Assembly: GCA_007644065.1 (NCBI GenBank)
Contig: VJWN01000009.1
Location: 1,178,001 to 1,242,000, forward strand
Reading direction: 5' to 3'
Length of the DNA stretch: 64,000 bases
Origin: Margaritispora aquatica
Taxonomy: Eukaryota > Ascomycota > Leotiomycetes > Helotiales > Discinellaceae
Shown here: piece by piece, positions 11,071 to 21,940 of the stretch
How positions within the stretch are numbered: position 1 is the first letter of the stretch
Layout: each line of letters starts with the position of its first letter
Notes under the pieces: model-generated
Told to the model about the DNA's origin: nothing
What the model saw: only the letters and a program-made list of their open reading frames with translations
Database searches by the model: none
Program-made: the position numbers and the translations under genes

Positions 11071-14000
11071 TGCTTAAAAGAATAGATATTGGGGAGACTG
11101 AATGTGCCAATGTGTTGAGGGACTTGTGTTGAGGATCTCCAATAATAGCTTCGAAAATACCGAAAGCGCAAGATACTCGCGCTTCGAGATTCTAGGCAGA
11201 CACGCGCGCTGACACGAAAAGCACGTGCAGAAGCTTCCTAACAAAACCAGAACCAAAACCCCACTTTGGGATCACTGAATATACCATCTCCCGAAGATCT
11301 GTCTGAATTTAATCGACTCCATTCTAAGTGTGCTGCTCAAATTCATAATTTTCTGGGAAACTGATGTATTTCTTGACAACCTAAATACCCGTCTGATTTC
11401 GACCACGTTTAGTGAAGAAAAATTACCGCCTAAAGTTTATAAGTTACAAGTCCTTTGTCTTATCTGAGTACTCTGGATACTCATTGGACAAGTGAGTAGT
11501 CTGTATCAGAAAGTGCATTGTTGTTTTCTCTAGAGAAGTAGTTGAGAACTTATACTTGGAATAGATTTTGGTAAGCGAGTGTCTTCACTCCAACAGTAAT
11601 TTATATACAAATACTTAATTAATCACAATCTACAAGCATCCAAATCAAGGATTGTATGTACCTATGTGCAGAGATTGTCACAAGTTAGACCTACTGAAAA
11701 ACACTACCTCCCAGTACCATTCTCAAGCACATCCATTTCTAGAAAAACTGTTCGTAGACTTTTATTGCATCAGTGTAAACGTACTTGTGGGTTCCCAATA
11801 CGATCATAATTGTATAATCGTATCCTAGCCTTATAATGATGAAAGAAAATACATAATTTCTATGCAGGCATTTGCCTTTCGTCTGCTGCGATGAAGCGAA
11901 CGAAAACCAATAGGTGAGTAAGCTCCACAGACAATCGAAGATCTAATTGCAGCACATGAATCCCACGGTTGGACACCACCACTGTCCAGTTGGTCAGCCA
12001 TTAAACTCCTAAACGCCTTGCTAGATACCCTTGGGGATCTATCTCGTGGTAATTGATTGAAATACAATGTTTTCTTGTTACGCAAACGAGATTCACTCGG
12101 TTAAAAGGTGGGGTGCTGCAATCGTCCTTGTCTTTCTACACAACGACATTTCCCATCTTCAATATCACTATCTTCTGCATTTTATCAATTCCATTATCAT
12201 GAAACCCATCCCGTGTCGACGACGTGTTCAGCCAAGGTGTTTATCCCACCTCGATTATGCACCATCTATCGCTGAATCCCGTCCAATTCAATTGAAGGCT
12301 CGTGAGCGATTTTCTCTCAATGCGGCGATTGGGCCATCCAGTGAATAAGAAACACTGCCATCCCAACGAGTGAGATCTCTCCAAACGCGACATTTCATGT
12401 AGTACGAGCGCCTCCACGTGGAATCCGTGGGGATTTATCGATTCTACCAGAACCGACCCCCAAAGCTGGGTTATTATATATCAGCTGTTGTTTCCGGTTG
12501 ACCCTTCGCCCGAACGGGCAAACATCTCGGCCAGCTGTCAACGAGTCAAGGAGGAGTCATCAGATGTATAACCCGAAGAATTCAAAACCCAAGCTTTTCA
12601 GATGAGGAGATGCCGCCCGATCAGAGCAATGGTCAGGCTCAGTGACTGATGCCTTCCTTTCCTCCTTGCAGATTCTGTACCTTTGTATCGAACATCGGTC
12701 GGCGTGGCTGATCGATCGCATCGCTCGGCACAGCCGTGAATTTGAAGGATACGACGGGAAGGGCCGGCCGCGACTGGAATCTTGTGTTCCACCTCAGCTT
12801 GCAAGAACGTGACACAACACAAGAAGCTCTCGATAAATTGAGCGAGTCTGTCAAACCCTTCCGGCTATTGAGTACTATTCATGTTAGGAATGTGTGACCC
12901 CCATTCTTGAATATCCAACGAATCGCTCCCTATTGCCAGGCGTCATCCTGCTTTCCTTCAGTTGGCCGACGAGCACCAGCTCACCGAGCAGTCGATGGAG
13001 AAGAGGGCCGACGGTGGTTAATAAAATTGGGCACCAAAAGGATGATCATCTGATCCAAGACCACGGAGACGACCTCGGAACACTTGGAAACTCTAAATAT
13101 CAGATGCGCGGAAGTGAGAAAATGTCATTGGTTGAACTGATAGGAAAGGTATCAAAACGGCGAGCTGCAGAAGGCGCACAGTTTGTACAACCCCAGATCG
13201 ATCTGCTTGTGCACCTAAGTTGGATGAATTGACACGCACATGTTGTGTTCAGTGAATCGACACACTAATTCGAAGCAAAGGAATCAACACAACATGCCGC
13301 GACTACAAACATTATGTGCAGAATAACAATGTATGAATGTCACAATGATTGTCCCTTTCGTACTCCACATTTGAGTCTCAAGCGACTGAAAATCGGCTTC
13401 CCAGCCTCGACCGAAATTCTCCCTCGAAGCTTTCCGATGTTATGCCAAGGATATGTTTGGAAAACGGAGCCATCCCCATTGATCTCCTCCACTGCTCCAC
13501 ATCCACTTGCGATCACGGAGTGTACATCACTTATTCTCAAACCCAGCAACATGCGGATCCTTTCATCTCCAGCAATAAAGACTTTGGATGTCGTGCAAGA
13601 GGAAATTTTCATTTTTAAAAGAGCACACGAGCAAGGCGGTGAGAATGCAAGTCAACGTGTCCCTATAACTCGCAGCTTGGCCTGAACAAAAATTTTCATT
13701 TTCACAAGCTCGTTTGCGAAACAAAATGCATGGTTTTCTACAAGTACCGCTGAGTACCGTATCGTCCCAAGAAGCAATTTTCAGGGTTGTCAAGGCAGAA
13801 TGCGGAGAAGATAATTAACTACCCATCATCGATTCCATACCGTATGGAGTGCATTTCGGCCAAAAGTGCTTGGTCCATTAGCCTGAAGCACGTTAACAAT
13901 CAGTTATGGTTGAGAGCCCCATTGTTCGAATAATCAACCTCAAGGATTTAGGAACTTGGATGCGCCAAGGGCCGTGACGGGATGATATGCATGCACAATG

Positions 14001-15279
14001 ATGCGCCTAGCCATAACTCAACAATATATCTTTGGCTTCCATGGGACGAAAACAGTTCGCCGAAATGGCAAAAGTTTGAAATACCCTTGCCAAACTCATA
14101 CCCACTTCCTTCTTTCAGGCCCTGTAAAGAAGACTGAAGATTCTTCCAAACCAAACCTTAACCCCCCACGGAGACGTTGTCACAGGCTGCAGCTTGCAGG
14201 GCAAGAAGGCTTGCTCATTTCGGGACTTCTTGGGAGTATGCTGTGACACTTACGGAGTATAGTAGCAGGGTGCACCGCAAGGGACTCCACGGGTGCTGTA
14301 AGGGCCCAGTGGCCAGACATCTTTGCTAGACATCTTTGATGCCCTCGGGCATCCCAATGGAGCCAAGAAAATGGGTTTGGGGGACATCTCATCTACCTAC
14401 CTCCGTTGCGACCTTCCTTTATTCGTTGTTGCTTCTTCCCAGAGATTTTTTCAGCTTGAAAGGGATATAAAGGAAGGTCGGAAAGGATAGCAATACGAAG
14501 CAATCATACCATCATAAATATGATCCTCTGCTGAACAAAGCAGTTGCTCCAAAGAGGCAGGCGGATATGTACCTAAGTACCTAGTGTTTGCAAGTACTTG
14601 ATGATGGAGGGTAATAAGGTAATGGGAACGAGGTACGGAGGTACTTGAAATAATAGGAATTAGTTGTCGGCGCCTTTCACTGCTCAGCCTCTGGTGCCCA
14701 TCAGCCCGCGGACTGCCCCATCACTATGATGCCTGCAGCGGTCTTTACTCTTTTGGGATTTTGTCGTGTGTGACAGGCCTTATCTTTGGAGGCCACAGGC
14801 CAACCCGACCATCTCGTCAGACATGCCTATTTGTAGTGTGGACAACCATCTCTCTGCTCGACTGTCCTCTCCCAATAACAATACTTAACAGCAAACACTT
14901 GAAAGACCTCCACGTCTAGATTCCGAACAATCAAACATTCGACAATATTCAAAATACTCTTGCCTCCCACCGAACGGACCCCCATGTTCTTGATCGTTTG
15001 ATAAAATATCCATGTCTTCCCGTTTATCACGCAGTCACCAACACGACCTATGCATCGAATTGCTACTGACAGTCTCAGTCACATTCCGATAAAACAAGAG
15101 CCACCTTAAATACTACGAGTGCAACCTGAGCAAACTACCAAACACATCTTCACCGGCTGGAACGCAGGGCTGGGTCTTTATTTTCATTAGGTCATATAAG
15201 TACTGAGCACCGGCTCGTGCCGAACTGGGCAACACGCGACCACTACACTACCTCCTACCTTCCAGTCTACCTTACTCTC
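11071..15279. other. 4.2-kb gene-free region upstream of the 15.3-kb gene
   Basis: Only short scattered open frames (up to about 120 codons) occur, with no family resemblance and no consistent splice structure. A TATAAA-like element sits near 14466 in GGGATATAAAGG, followed by several GTACCTAAGTACCTAG-type palindromic stretches near 14570-14585 and AGGTACGGAGGTACTT near 14631. A CCACGTGG E-box-like site lies near 12414. It divides the lig4 promoter from that of the following gene. A long 5' UTR or noncoding transcript is possible but not shown. Confidence 0.5.
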
Positions 15280-16734
15280 ATGATTATGCTACAACCAAGG
15301 AGTTTCCTCTTTACCCGATCAAACTCTCCTTCTGCGAAGCCAAAGGAGTTTGCATACGAGCGGACTGTTGTTGAAGTTAGAACAAAGTCTCCGGGGAGAA
15401 AGACATACAAAGACATGCCGTCTACAAGGATATCAAAGGAAGAGTCGAGGCCGACTACACCTTCCTCTCCAGTGGTTATACCTGTGCGAGGAGCAAATGA
15501 ACGGAAGCGACCACAGGGAGGAAATGAACGTCGCCATGGGAGAGGACATTCTGAGAAGCCAGAGCGACGTTCGAGAAACCTACATTCTCCGGATGATTTG
15601 CCTCCTTCCGTTGCAGCACTTCTTGCTCTAACGGCGATTCCTCCGCAGAAGAACCATCAGATCCGTCGTAATCGCTCGGGGCAGCGGCTGACGGTAGATG
15701 CAATCCTACAACATACCAACGTCTCCGAGAAAGAGTTCAACTTTTTTTCGGGGAAGAGCCCTCTGGACTTTCTTCTAAGTCCTCCAGAAGACGAGGACGA
15801 CTTAGCTGGGAGCGAAAATGGATACGAGTCTGTCTTATCCACAAGAACAATGTCTATGGAATCGGTGCCTTCTTTGGACGAGTCTTCAATCAATGATTCT
15901 TCCCCCTCTCTCTGCTCTCTCACTACACCGGGATCGATGCTTACAATGCGAGGCAAAAGACCACGAAGAGGTCACTCTCTTTCGCATCGGGAATCATCCG
16001 AGGACCACCCGTTAGCTGGAACAGAGCTGGATATCGATGAATTGGATTTTAGGGTCTTTCAAAAGACTCAACCAGAGCTAGAAGATAATGCCACAGAGGC
16101 CGAGACACTAACTCCACGAAAATCCGCCTTCAAGTCCAATCTCACTGCATCACTACGAGCTCTCAGATCTGTCGGGAAGACCATTTCAAGTTTGACAGCA
16201 CCAATGGTTACTCCGGACGATTTCCTTACACGATCTATTATCACGATTGATCCTCAGGTACCGTTCACAGACGAACGCATGCCCCCTCGGCTGGAAGATA
16301 CACCAACACCAGCATTACGTCGATACCTCAACCCCACCACCAATGCCCCAATTTCGGCACATGTTCCTGCTTCACTCGCCCAAACGATGCCAGTGCTAAC
16401 TTGCACCGCTTCGATTCAAATGCAAACATACAAAATATCGCGGTCTTCCAAAAGCACCTCACCACCTGTGATTAGCCGGCGGACGCAATCTACACCCGAT
16501 GCTCAAGCAACGGAAGTCCCCGGTCCTGTGGCACGGCAAAGAGACATGCGCGAAAACAGCGACTTTATTCGAGTGGCAGTTATGGAGATGCTTATGCGCA
16601 AGAAGGGAAAACTCGACGATCAAAGACCCGGCAGAGCACGATGGGCATTACCACCGCGAAAAGCGCCAACGCGGCCGTACGAGATCGCAGAGAACGGTGT
16701 TCCTGTTAGATGGCTTTCGATTTCTCAGACATAG
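15280..16734 (+). CDS. Uncharacterised Ser/Pro-rich protein, single exon
   Basis: A single uninterrupted frame of 484 codons starts at the first ATG (MIMLQPRSFLF; a second ATG lies two codons on). I do not recognise a named family. The protein is rich in Ser, Pro, Arg and charged residues and largely looks disordered. Three stretches look structured and plausibly conserved: DDLPPSVAALLALTAIP (near 105-121), the acidic ELDIDELDFRVFQ (near 250), and the C-terminal block NSDFIRVAVMEMLMRKKGKLDDQ followed by PGRARWALPPRKAPTRPYEI. No signal peptide, membrane segment or catalytic motif is visible. Coding character is supported by length, even composition and an intact frame against dense stops in the others. 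The function is unknown. Confidence 0.8.
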   Translation: MIMLQPRSFLFTRSNSPSAKPKEFAYERTVVEVRTKSPGRKTYKDMPSTRISKEESRPTTPSSPVVIPVRGANERKRPQGGNERRHGRGHSEKPERRSRNLHSPDDLPPSVAALLALTAIPPQKNHQIRRNRSGQRLTVDAILQHTNVSEKEFNFFSGKSPLDFLLSPPEDEDDLAGSENGYESVLSTRTMSMESVPSLDESSINDSSPSLCSLTTPGSMLTMRGKRPRRGHSLSHRESSEDHPLAGTELDIDELDFRVFQKTQPELEDNATEAETLTPRKSAFKSNLTASLRALRSVGKTISSLTAPMVTPDDFLTRSIITIDPQVPFTDERMPPRLEDTPTPALRRYLNPTTNAPISAHVPASLAQTMPVLTCTASIQMQTYKISRSSKSTSPPVISRRTQSTPDAQATEVPGPVARQRDMRENSDFIRVAVMEMLMRKKGKLDDQRPGRARWALPPRKAPTRPYEIAENGVPVRWLSISQT

Positions 16735-17234
16735 GCTAATAATACGCGATATGAAGGGTCTGGATTTTACTGCAAATTTCTATCGGAGGCTGGGAACTGC
16801 CTAGTCAGGAGCAGGTTCAATAAGCGCATAGGAATTACGTATCGGAAAGCTGTTATGACTGGCCCTCCCTTACCATAATCGGTCAAGGACCTGTTCGATC
16901 AGTTTTGACACATAATCCCCACAACTTCTTAGATTGTTGAAGGCCTTCGAAGGGATTTTGGTCCACTTGGTCAAATATCAAATCCCACCCTTCTGGATCG
17001 AGCTGCTCGGGTTTATTAGGCTCGGGCTCCAGCTCGAGCTTGAGCTTGGGCTCAGCTGTGCTGTGGTGTGCTGTCCTGTGCTGTCTGTCACTTAGTCAGT
17101 AGTCAGTACGTACTCGGTAATGCAGTACTTGGCAGTCCACTTTTCGCTTGGAGCGGAGATGTCCGCCTCTAAGAGTCACGACATTACGAAGCATTCTCTG
17201 AGAGTTGCAACTCACAAGCAGCCTCATCAATCAG

Positions 17235-17268
17235 CATTCTCATCCTCATCCTCATCCACATCCTCATC
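17235..17268. repeat. CATCCT-type microsatellite
   Basis: A short run of imperfect CATCCT/CATCAC hexamers. It is noncoding as far as I can tell and of no assigned function. Confidence 0.6.
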
Positions 17269-18223
17269 ACGGGCACGATACATGGTGCACCGAAATTCAC
17301 GAACCACATATTCTCTTGGTGAAATCTGGATAACGATAAGCTATCGTGGGGATAGCTCCGGATGGCTTTTCGGAAAAGTCGGAGATGCACGATCAGCATG
17401 TTCGCGTTTGCACCCGGAGAATCGTTTCAAGTGGCTCTCTAAGACATGGGGAACAAGCCTGCATCGCGAGGATAAACCATTCAACACCCACGACTGACAC
17501 GAGGGCAGATTGTGATAGGTAGCACATGTATCTACCCCAGATACTTCTGCGTCTGTCCCTGCATCAGGGCATGTTTTATTGTCTCTGATCATACGATTGC
17601 CACCAGCTCCGGTATTGTCGTGTGATGGTCACTTGTACTTCACTCCGACGCCGGATCAAGGACGGATCTATTGCGCCGGAAATTCCTCTCCGCCGCATGA
17701 AAGTGGTGGTGGTGGTGGATACTCATCAGCGATGTCTTGTTGGTGGAGATGGGCCCAGTGCTTTGATTCCGATCATTTGTACAGGTGCCACGTTTTTCGG
17801 CGTGTTCTTGCCGATGAAAAACATTTTACGAGTTTTGCTGCTTTCAAGATACTTCACATGTTCTTTGCCTTTAAGGGAAAACGAGCCGACTGCCGAATGA
17901 TGTGGAAGGTGCTTGTTGATAATGATTGTTTACATTGCCACCATGCAGCATTCATCTCCCCACATCCGCACCATGCATAATGCAGTATGCACAAAGGGTT
18001 TCTGAAGAACACCCATCAACTATCTTCGGAGTTGTTCTGCGTTACAGGTATCTTATCACGGATAAATCCAGTTCCGCGTTTAAGAGGAAGAGTTTTTTTT
18101 TCATTATTTTAAATATCATGTATATCGACATTTTGGGAGTTACATAAACGGCGCATTGCAGCCGTCAGGCGACAAGCAACATTGAGCGGATTGCATTGCC
18201 AACTAGGATCGGAAATGAGTTAT

Positions 18224-18271
18224 GGGACATGGAATAGGACATGGAATGGGACATGGGAACGGGATATGGAG
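18224..18271. repeat. Four imperfect 12-bp tandem units (GGGACATGGAAT type)
   Basis: Consecutive units read GGGACATGGAAT, AGGACATGGAAT, GGGACATGGGAA and CGGGATATGGAG. The unit length is constant with few changes, so this is a small minisatellite in the promoter side of the Irs4-like gene. Confidence 0.7.
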
Positions 18272-19058
18272 CATTGCAGCATTTGTGAGCTTTGCAGGGC
18301 AACGTTGTTAACTTTTACGATGATTTAAAAGGTTATGGCTCATGAGCCTGGAGTCGAGGTTTACATTGAGCGGGCAAGCGGATATGTATAGCAACGAATT
18401 AGCATGATATCAAGACGATTAAACATTACTCTTTGTGCATAGATGGCGATGTTGGTATGCACATAATATTGCTGCTTTAGTTAATGCCTCATTCATCTGT
18501 GGTGATTCTGTAGGGCAGAAGAAGTTAAGTGAATATTGATTTGAGCGTGTCAGAGTATATAAAGAGACTATTTGATCATTTGCGAACCACGAACTCAGCT
18601 TGATATTGCCCCCAAGTCCAGCTTATTTCATGCAACCTCGGTTCGCTTGGTATTAGCTAACATGTCACTTGGGACAAATTGAGGTTATTCAGAAGTGCAT
18701 CACCATAGTTATACTCCCAAACAAAATACACATCAAAACCTAAAAACATTCACAGGGTTTTTGGTCATCCGGTCAACCTTTTGATTCACAATAAGCTTTC
18801 AGATGACTTACACACACATGTCATGTCCCCTCCACAAGGCTGCGGTTTCCTATTTTTAGGCACAGAGCCTGCTGACATTGTTCGGGAAGCACGGCTGGGC
18901 TGGGTGTATCGAAGTATGTTAACATCAAAATCAACAATTGGAGCAATTAATCTCTTCACGCGTACCCAACCTCACCATGCAATTGTCCTGATCGCAGATG
19001 ACCTGCCTCGTATGCGGCACTATTGTGAACTTTACTCCCAAAGCTGGGCCCAGACAGG

Positions 19059-20948
19059 ATGACCGAACGCCCTGGTCCTCCTAATAAGCAACCTAGCGAT
19101 GAAGCCAGACTCGGTGCCTCGCTCGCCTTTGGGAACAGCAATAGCAACAAGCCACCTGTGAAGCCTAAGCCCAAGCCTGGGGCAGGAAATAATGCTGTGG
19201 GAGATAATGGTGCACTAGCTGCGGCGTTGAGCTCTGCAGCGGGCGTGGGGAAGGGGAGGCCGCTGGTTGTGCAGAATACGGGCGGGAGCATGGGTGGTAG
19301 AGGGGCAGGAAGAGGAGGTCTGGATGGACCGCCGTTGAGAGAACAGAGTACGGGTGGAAGTGTGGCTAGCGAGGTTAGCTATAATGGAGGAGGGGCAGCA
19401 GGCACGAGGAACCTACGCCCGCGATTGAATCAGTACAGTCCTGGTGGAGCGGGATACCTGCAGCCTTCGATGGCAGACCAGAGTCGATCGCCTTCCTTCA
19501 TAGCAGCTACTCTTGCTGCGTCGCGTTCTGCATCTCTGTCTCCGAATCCGACAGGTGGTAGGATGAGCCAGCCAATGTCCCCCACGCCTGTTCTCACGGA
19601 TCCGAGGAAGCAGTCAAGATATACTTCAAGATCGCCTAGTGTCAGAAGTTCGGAGAGCTCGAGATTTAGCGAGGAGACTGTGCTAGATACAAGGAGTATA
19701 CCGCCGACTGGGAATCTGATTGGGATGTTTGAACAGAACGCTGTCAAGTCGAGGCAGGATCCAGAGAAAAGAAAGATTGTGAAGAGGCCAAAGACCCCAA
19801 CATTGTCGGAGGAGAGTCCTGTAAGGATGAATCCTGCGCCTGCGAGGCCGACGACACCAACTCCATTGGTGAATAAGCCAAAGAAAGTACCACCACAGCC
19901 AAACTCGCCTAAACCCAATGTCGTGCAGTCTAAGGGTCAAGTTGTACCTCCTGCTGTTACAGCTGAACCTGTAACACCAAGGCCTAAGAAGAAACCCCCT
20001 CCAGCTGTACAAGAACGCAAACCCTCATTGCCTTCCTCTAAACCAATACTCATATCTGCCAAATCACCTAAATTGCCACCACCTCAAGATGACTCTTCGT
20101 CAGGAGAGTCATTTGTCTCAGCCTCAGATTACCAACAAGCATCCTATGAAGAGCCCAAGCCATCCTGGCGGGCCGAATTAGCTTCTCAGAACCGGCGACG
20201 CCTGACATCTGCTTCCCTTCACACGCTTAATTCATCCGTGGCAGTTAACGCCCTCGCCGACGCAATCGTAGCCTCCTCCCTTGCCTCCTCCCGCGCCGTC
20301 TCGCCTTCCAAATCTCTCCGCAAAGATCTCACAGGAACGAATGTCTACCCTCCTCTCCCACCACCACCGCGCCGGACAAAGCACCATCGCCATCACCCTG
20401 CGCACATCTTCCACAACGGCAAGAATGAGATTTCGCGCACGCCTAGTCCGGGTAAGGTTGGGAATGGAGGGACGGGAGTCTTAAGGACGACGATGCGCAA
20501 AGTGAAGAGCAAAGAGGAGATCGATGAGGGCGAAAAGAGGAGGGCAAGGAAGAATCTCATGAAGAAACACCCGAATAAGCATCATGAAGGCGATCGCAAA
20601 CGTTGGCGAGATAGCATCACCGAGCGTGAGCGGAAACGCTACGAGGCTGTGTGGGCATCTAATCGTGGTTTACACACGGGTGATGCTCCCGGGGCAGAGA
20701 ACGAGGTCTGTAGTTTGGTGGTTAGGGATGTATATAATAGGAGCCGATTGAGTGAAGATGTGCTAGAGGAGGCATATGCGCTTGTAGATAGGAGAGGGAT
20801 TGGGATGTTGGGGAAGGAGGAATTTGTGGTTGGATTGTGGTTGGTTGATCAGAGGTTGAAGGGGAGAAAGTTGCCGGTTAGGGTGGGTGAGAGTGTGTGG
20901 AAGAGTGTGGGGATTTTGGGAGGTATTAAAGTGAGGCAGATAAAGTGA
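19059..20948 (+). CDS. irs4: Irs4/Tax4-type EH-domain protein
   Basis: Single exon, 629 aa. The N-terminus has an ARLGASLAF motif and a [12 protein letters not shown] segment typical of fungal Irs4 proteins. It is followed by a long Pro/Ser/Lys-rich disordered region (about 100-480) with many SPxR-type phosphorylatable sites. The C-terminus (about 535-629) is an EH domain: [37 protein letters not shown], then [30 protein letters not shown]. Family role: in yeast Irs4 and Tax4 bind the phosphatidylinositol phosphatase Inp51 to control PI(4,5)P2, cell-wall integrity signalling, rDNA silencing and the autophagy start site. The EH domain is expected to bind NPF-type peptides. The start [12 protein letters not shown] was chosen because upstream in-frame sequence lacks family features. 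Confidence in the family is high; the exact yeast paralogue cannot be stated. Confidence 0.9.
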   Translation: MTERPGPPNKQPSDEARLGASLAFGNSNSNKPPVKPKPKPGAGNNAVGDNGALAAALSSAAGVGKGRPLVVQNTGGSMGGRGAGRGGLDGPPLREQSTGGSVASEVSYNGGGAAGTRNLRPRLNQYSPGGAGYLQPSMADQSRSPSFIAATLAASRSASLSPNPTGGRMSQPMSPTPVLTDPRKQSRYTSRSPSVRSSESSRFSEETVLDTRSIPPTGNLIGMFEQNAVKSRQDPEKRKIVKRPKTPTLSEESPVRMNPAPARPTTPTPLVNKPKKVPPQPNSPKPNVVQSKGQVVPPAVTAEPVTPRPKKKPPPAVQERKPSLPSSKPILISAKSPKLPPPQDDSSSGESFVSASDYQQASYEEPKPSWRAELASQNRRRLTSASLHTLNSSVAVNALADAIVASSLASSRAVSPSKSLRKDLTGTNVYPPLPPPPRRTKHHRHHPAHIFHNGKNEISRTPSPGKVGNGGTGVLRTTMRKVKSKEEIDEGEKRRARKNLMKKHPNKHHEGDRKRWRDSITERERKRYEAVWASNRGLHTGDAPGAENEVCSLVVRDVYNRSRLSEDVLEEAYALVDRRGIGMLGKEEFVVGLWLVDQRLKGRKLPVRVGESVWKSVGILGGIKVRQIK

Positions 20949-21940
20949 GGACTGGGGGTAAGGGTGAAGGTCAAGACGAATATTGTCATTCTTGTTGAAT
21001 AGATTGGGAAGAGTGGCAAGAGAGAGAACGAATACCCAGGAGTGCTTGTATGTTGGGCTTCTTTTTGCATAGATGGCATTGGTGGTGGCAACGAGTGTGT
21101 GAGCGCGAATGGGTGTTACATAGTGGCATCGCGTGTATGTATGTATGTATACATGGGTAACGGAGTAGTGAATGGCTCGCAGCAATGCGCAATTGGGATA
21201 GATTATTGGAATGGATCATATCCACTGTTAAATTCGGGTCCTTTGTTTCTTGTGACGGTGTGCTTCGTCGTTACGGGCTCTACTATCGGGGAATACTCTT
21301 CTAAGATGAGTCAAAGGAGCACTAAATATTTCAGCTATGCTAACTATAGTATACATTCTCGAAAGAGAATAAAACCACTATATTTCGATTAGAGCAGATC
21401 TTAGTTATGCTCAGGCTGTACCTTTGTTGCCAACGGATCAAGCATCTAATTGTACCAGACGCTTTGGTCTGCTGAAATCAAGCAAGACCAACCATGTCAA
21501 TATCGTTTCGATAGGCACTGTACCCACATGACGGAGGCAGGAACAACGCTCATCTCATCTCCATCGCCCAAGCCAGATTGCCATTTTCTTTCCCTAAACA
21601 CGATTAACCGAGGAAGTTTTCACGACCTCATGTCACCTCGTAGTCGCATGAGGGAATTCCCAAGTTCTGCCTTGAGATTGACGGAGTTTGGGTATTATTG
21701 TGAGATGATGGACTTTAGAAAGAGAGAAATATATAAATATATAATTTGCCTGTTTATGCGTTTGATTAACATGTAGAATAAAATATGTCATTTGCGTAGG
21801 GTATTCAACGACACAACACAACACAACACAACACAACACAAGCGCAACCTCAACCACATTCACTAAATCTATATACACTCGCTCCCATCCAACCTCACCC
21901 CCCTCCCATCCTCCTCTCCCCTCCCGTTCACACTCGCAAA
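20949..21940. other. Convergent intergenic region, irs4 / peroxidase-WSC gene
   Basis: About 990 bases between two convergent genes. No supported gene. It holds the ACAAC pentanucleotide repeat at 21810-21841 and otherwise ordinary AT-rich sequence. Confidence 0.55.
21810..21841. repeat. Pentanucleotide microsatellite (ACAAC)n
   Basis: About six perfect tandem copies of a five-base unit just beyond the 3' end of the peroxidase-WSC gene. It is useful as a polymorphic marker; no function is suggested. Confidence 0.9.

Larger units (their letters stand above)
16735..19058. other. Intergenic region upstream of the Irs4-like gene
   Basis: This 2.3-kb stretch has no supported gene. It contains low-complexity promoter-like DNA: a GCTCGGGCTC/GAGCTTGAGCTTGG-rich stretch at about 17006-17055, GTGCTGT repeats at about 17058-17086, a CATCCT-type tract near 17235-17268 and a 12-bp tandem repeat near 18224. 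Short open frames here (for example 17579-17980 and 18781-19062) have no recognisable products. Confidence 0.5.

Noticed and set aside
12894..13685. Open frames of about 112-123 codons in the lig4 upstream region
   Set aside because: No recognisable motifs, no plausible splicing to longer products, and similar frames occur on both strands, as expected by chance.
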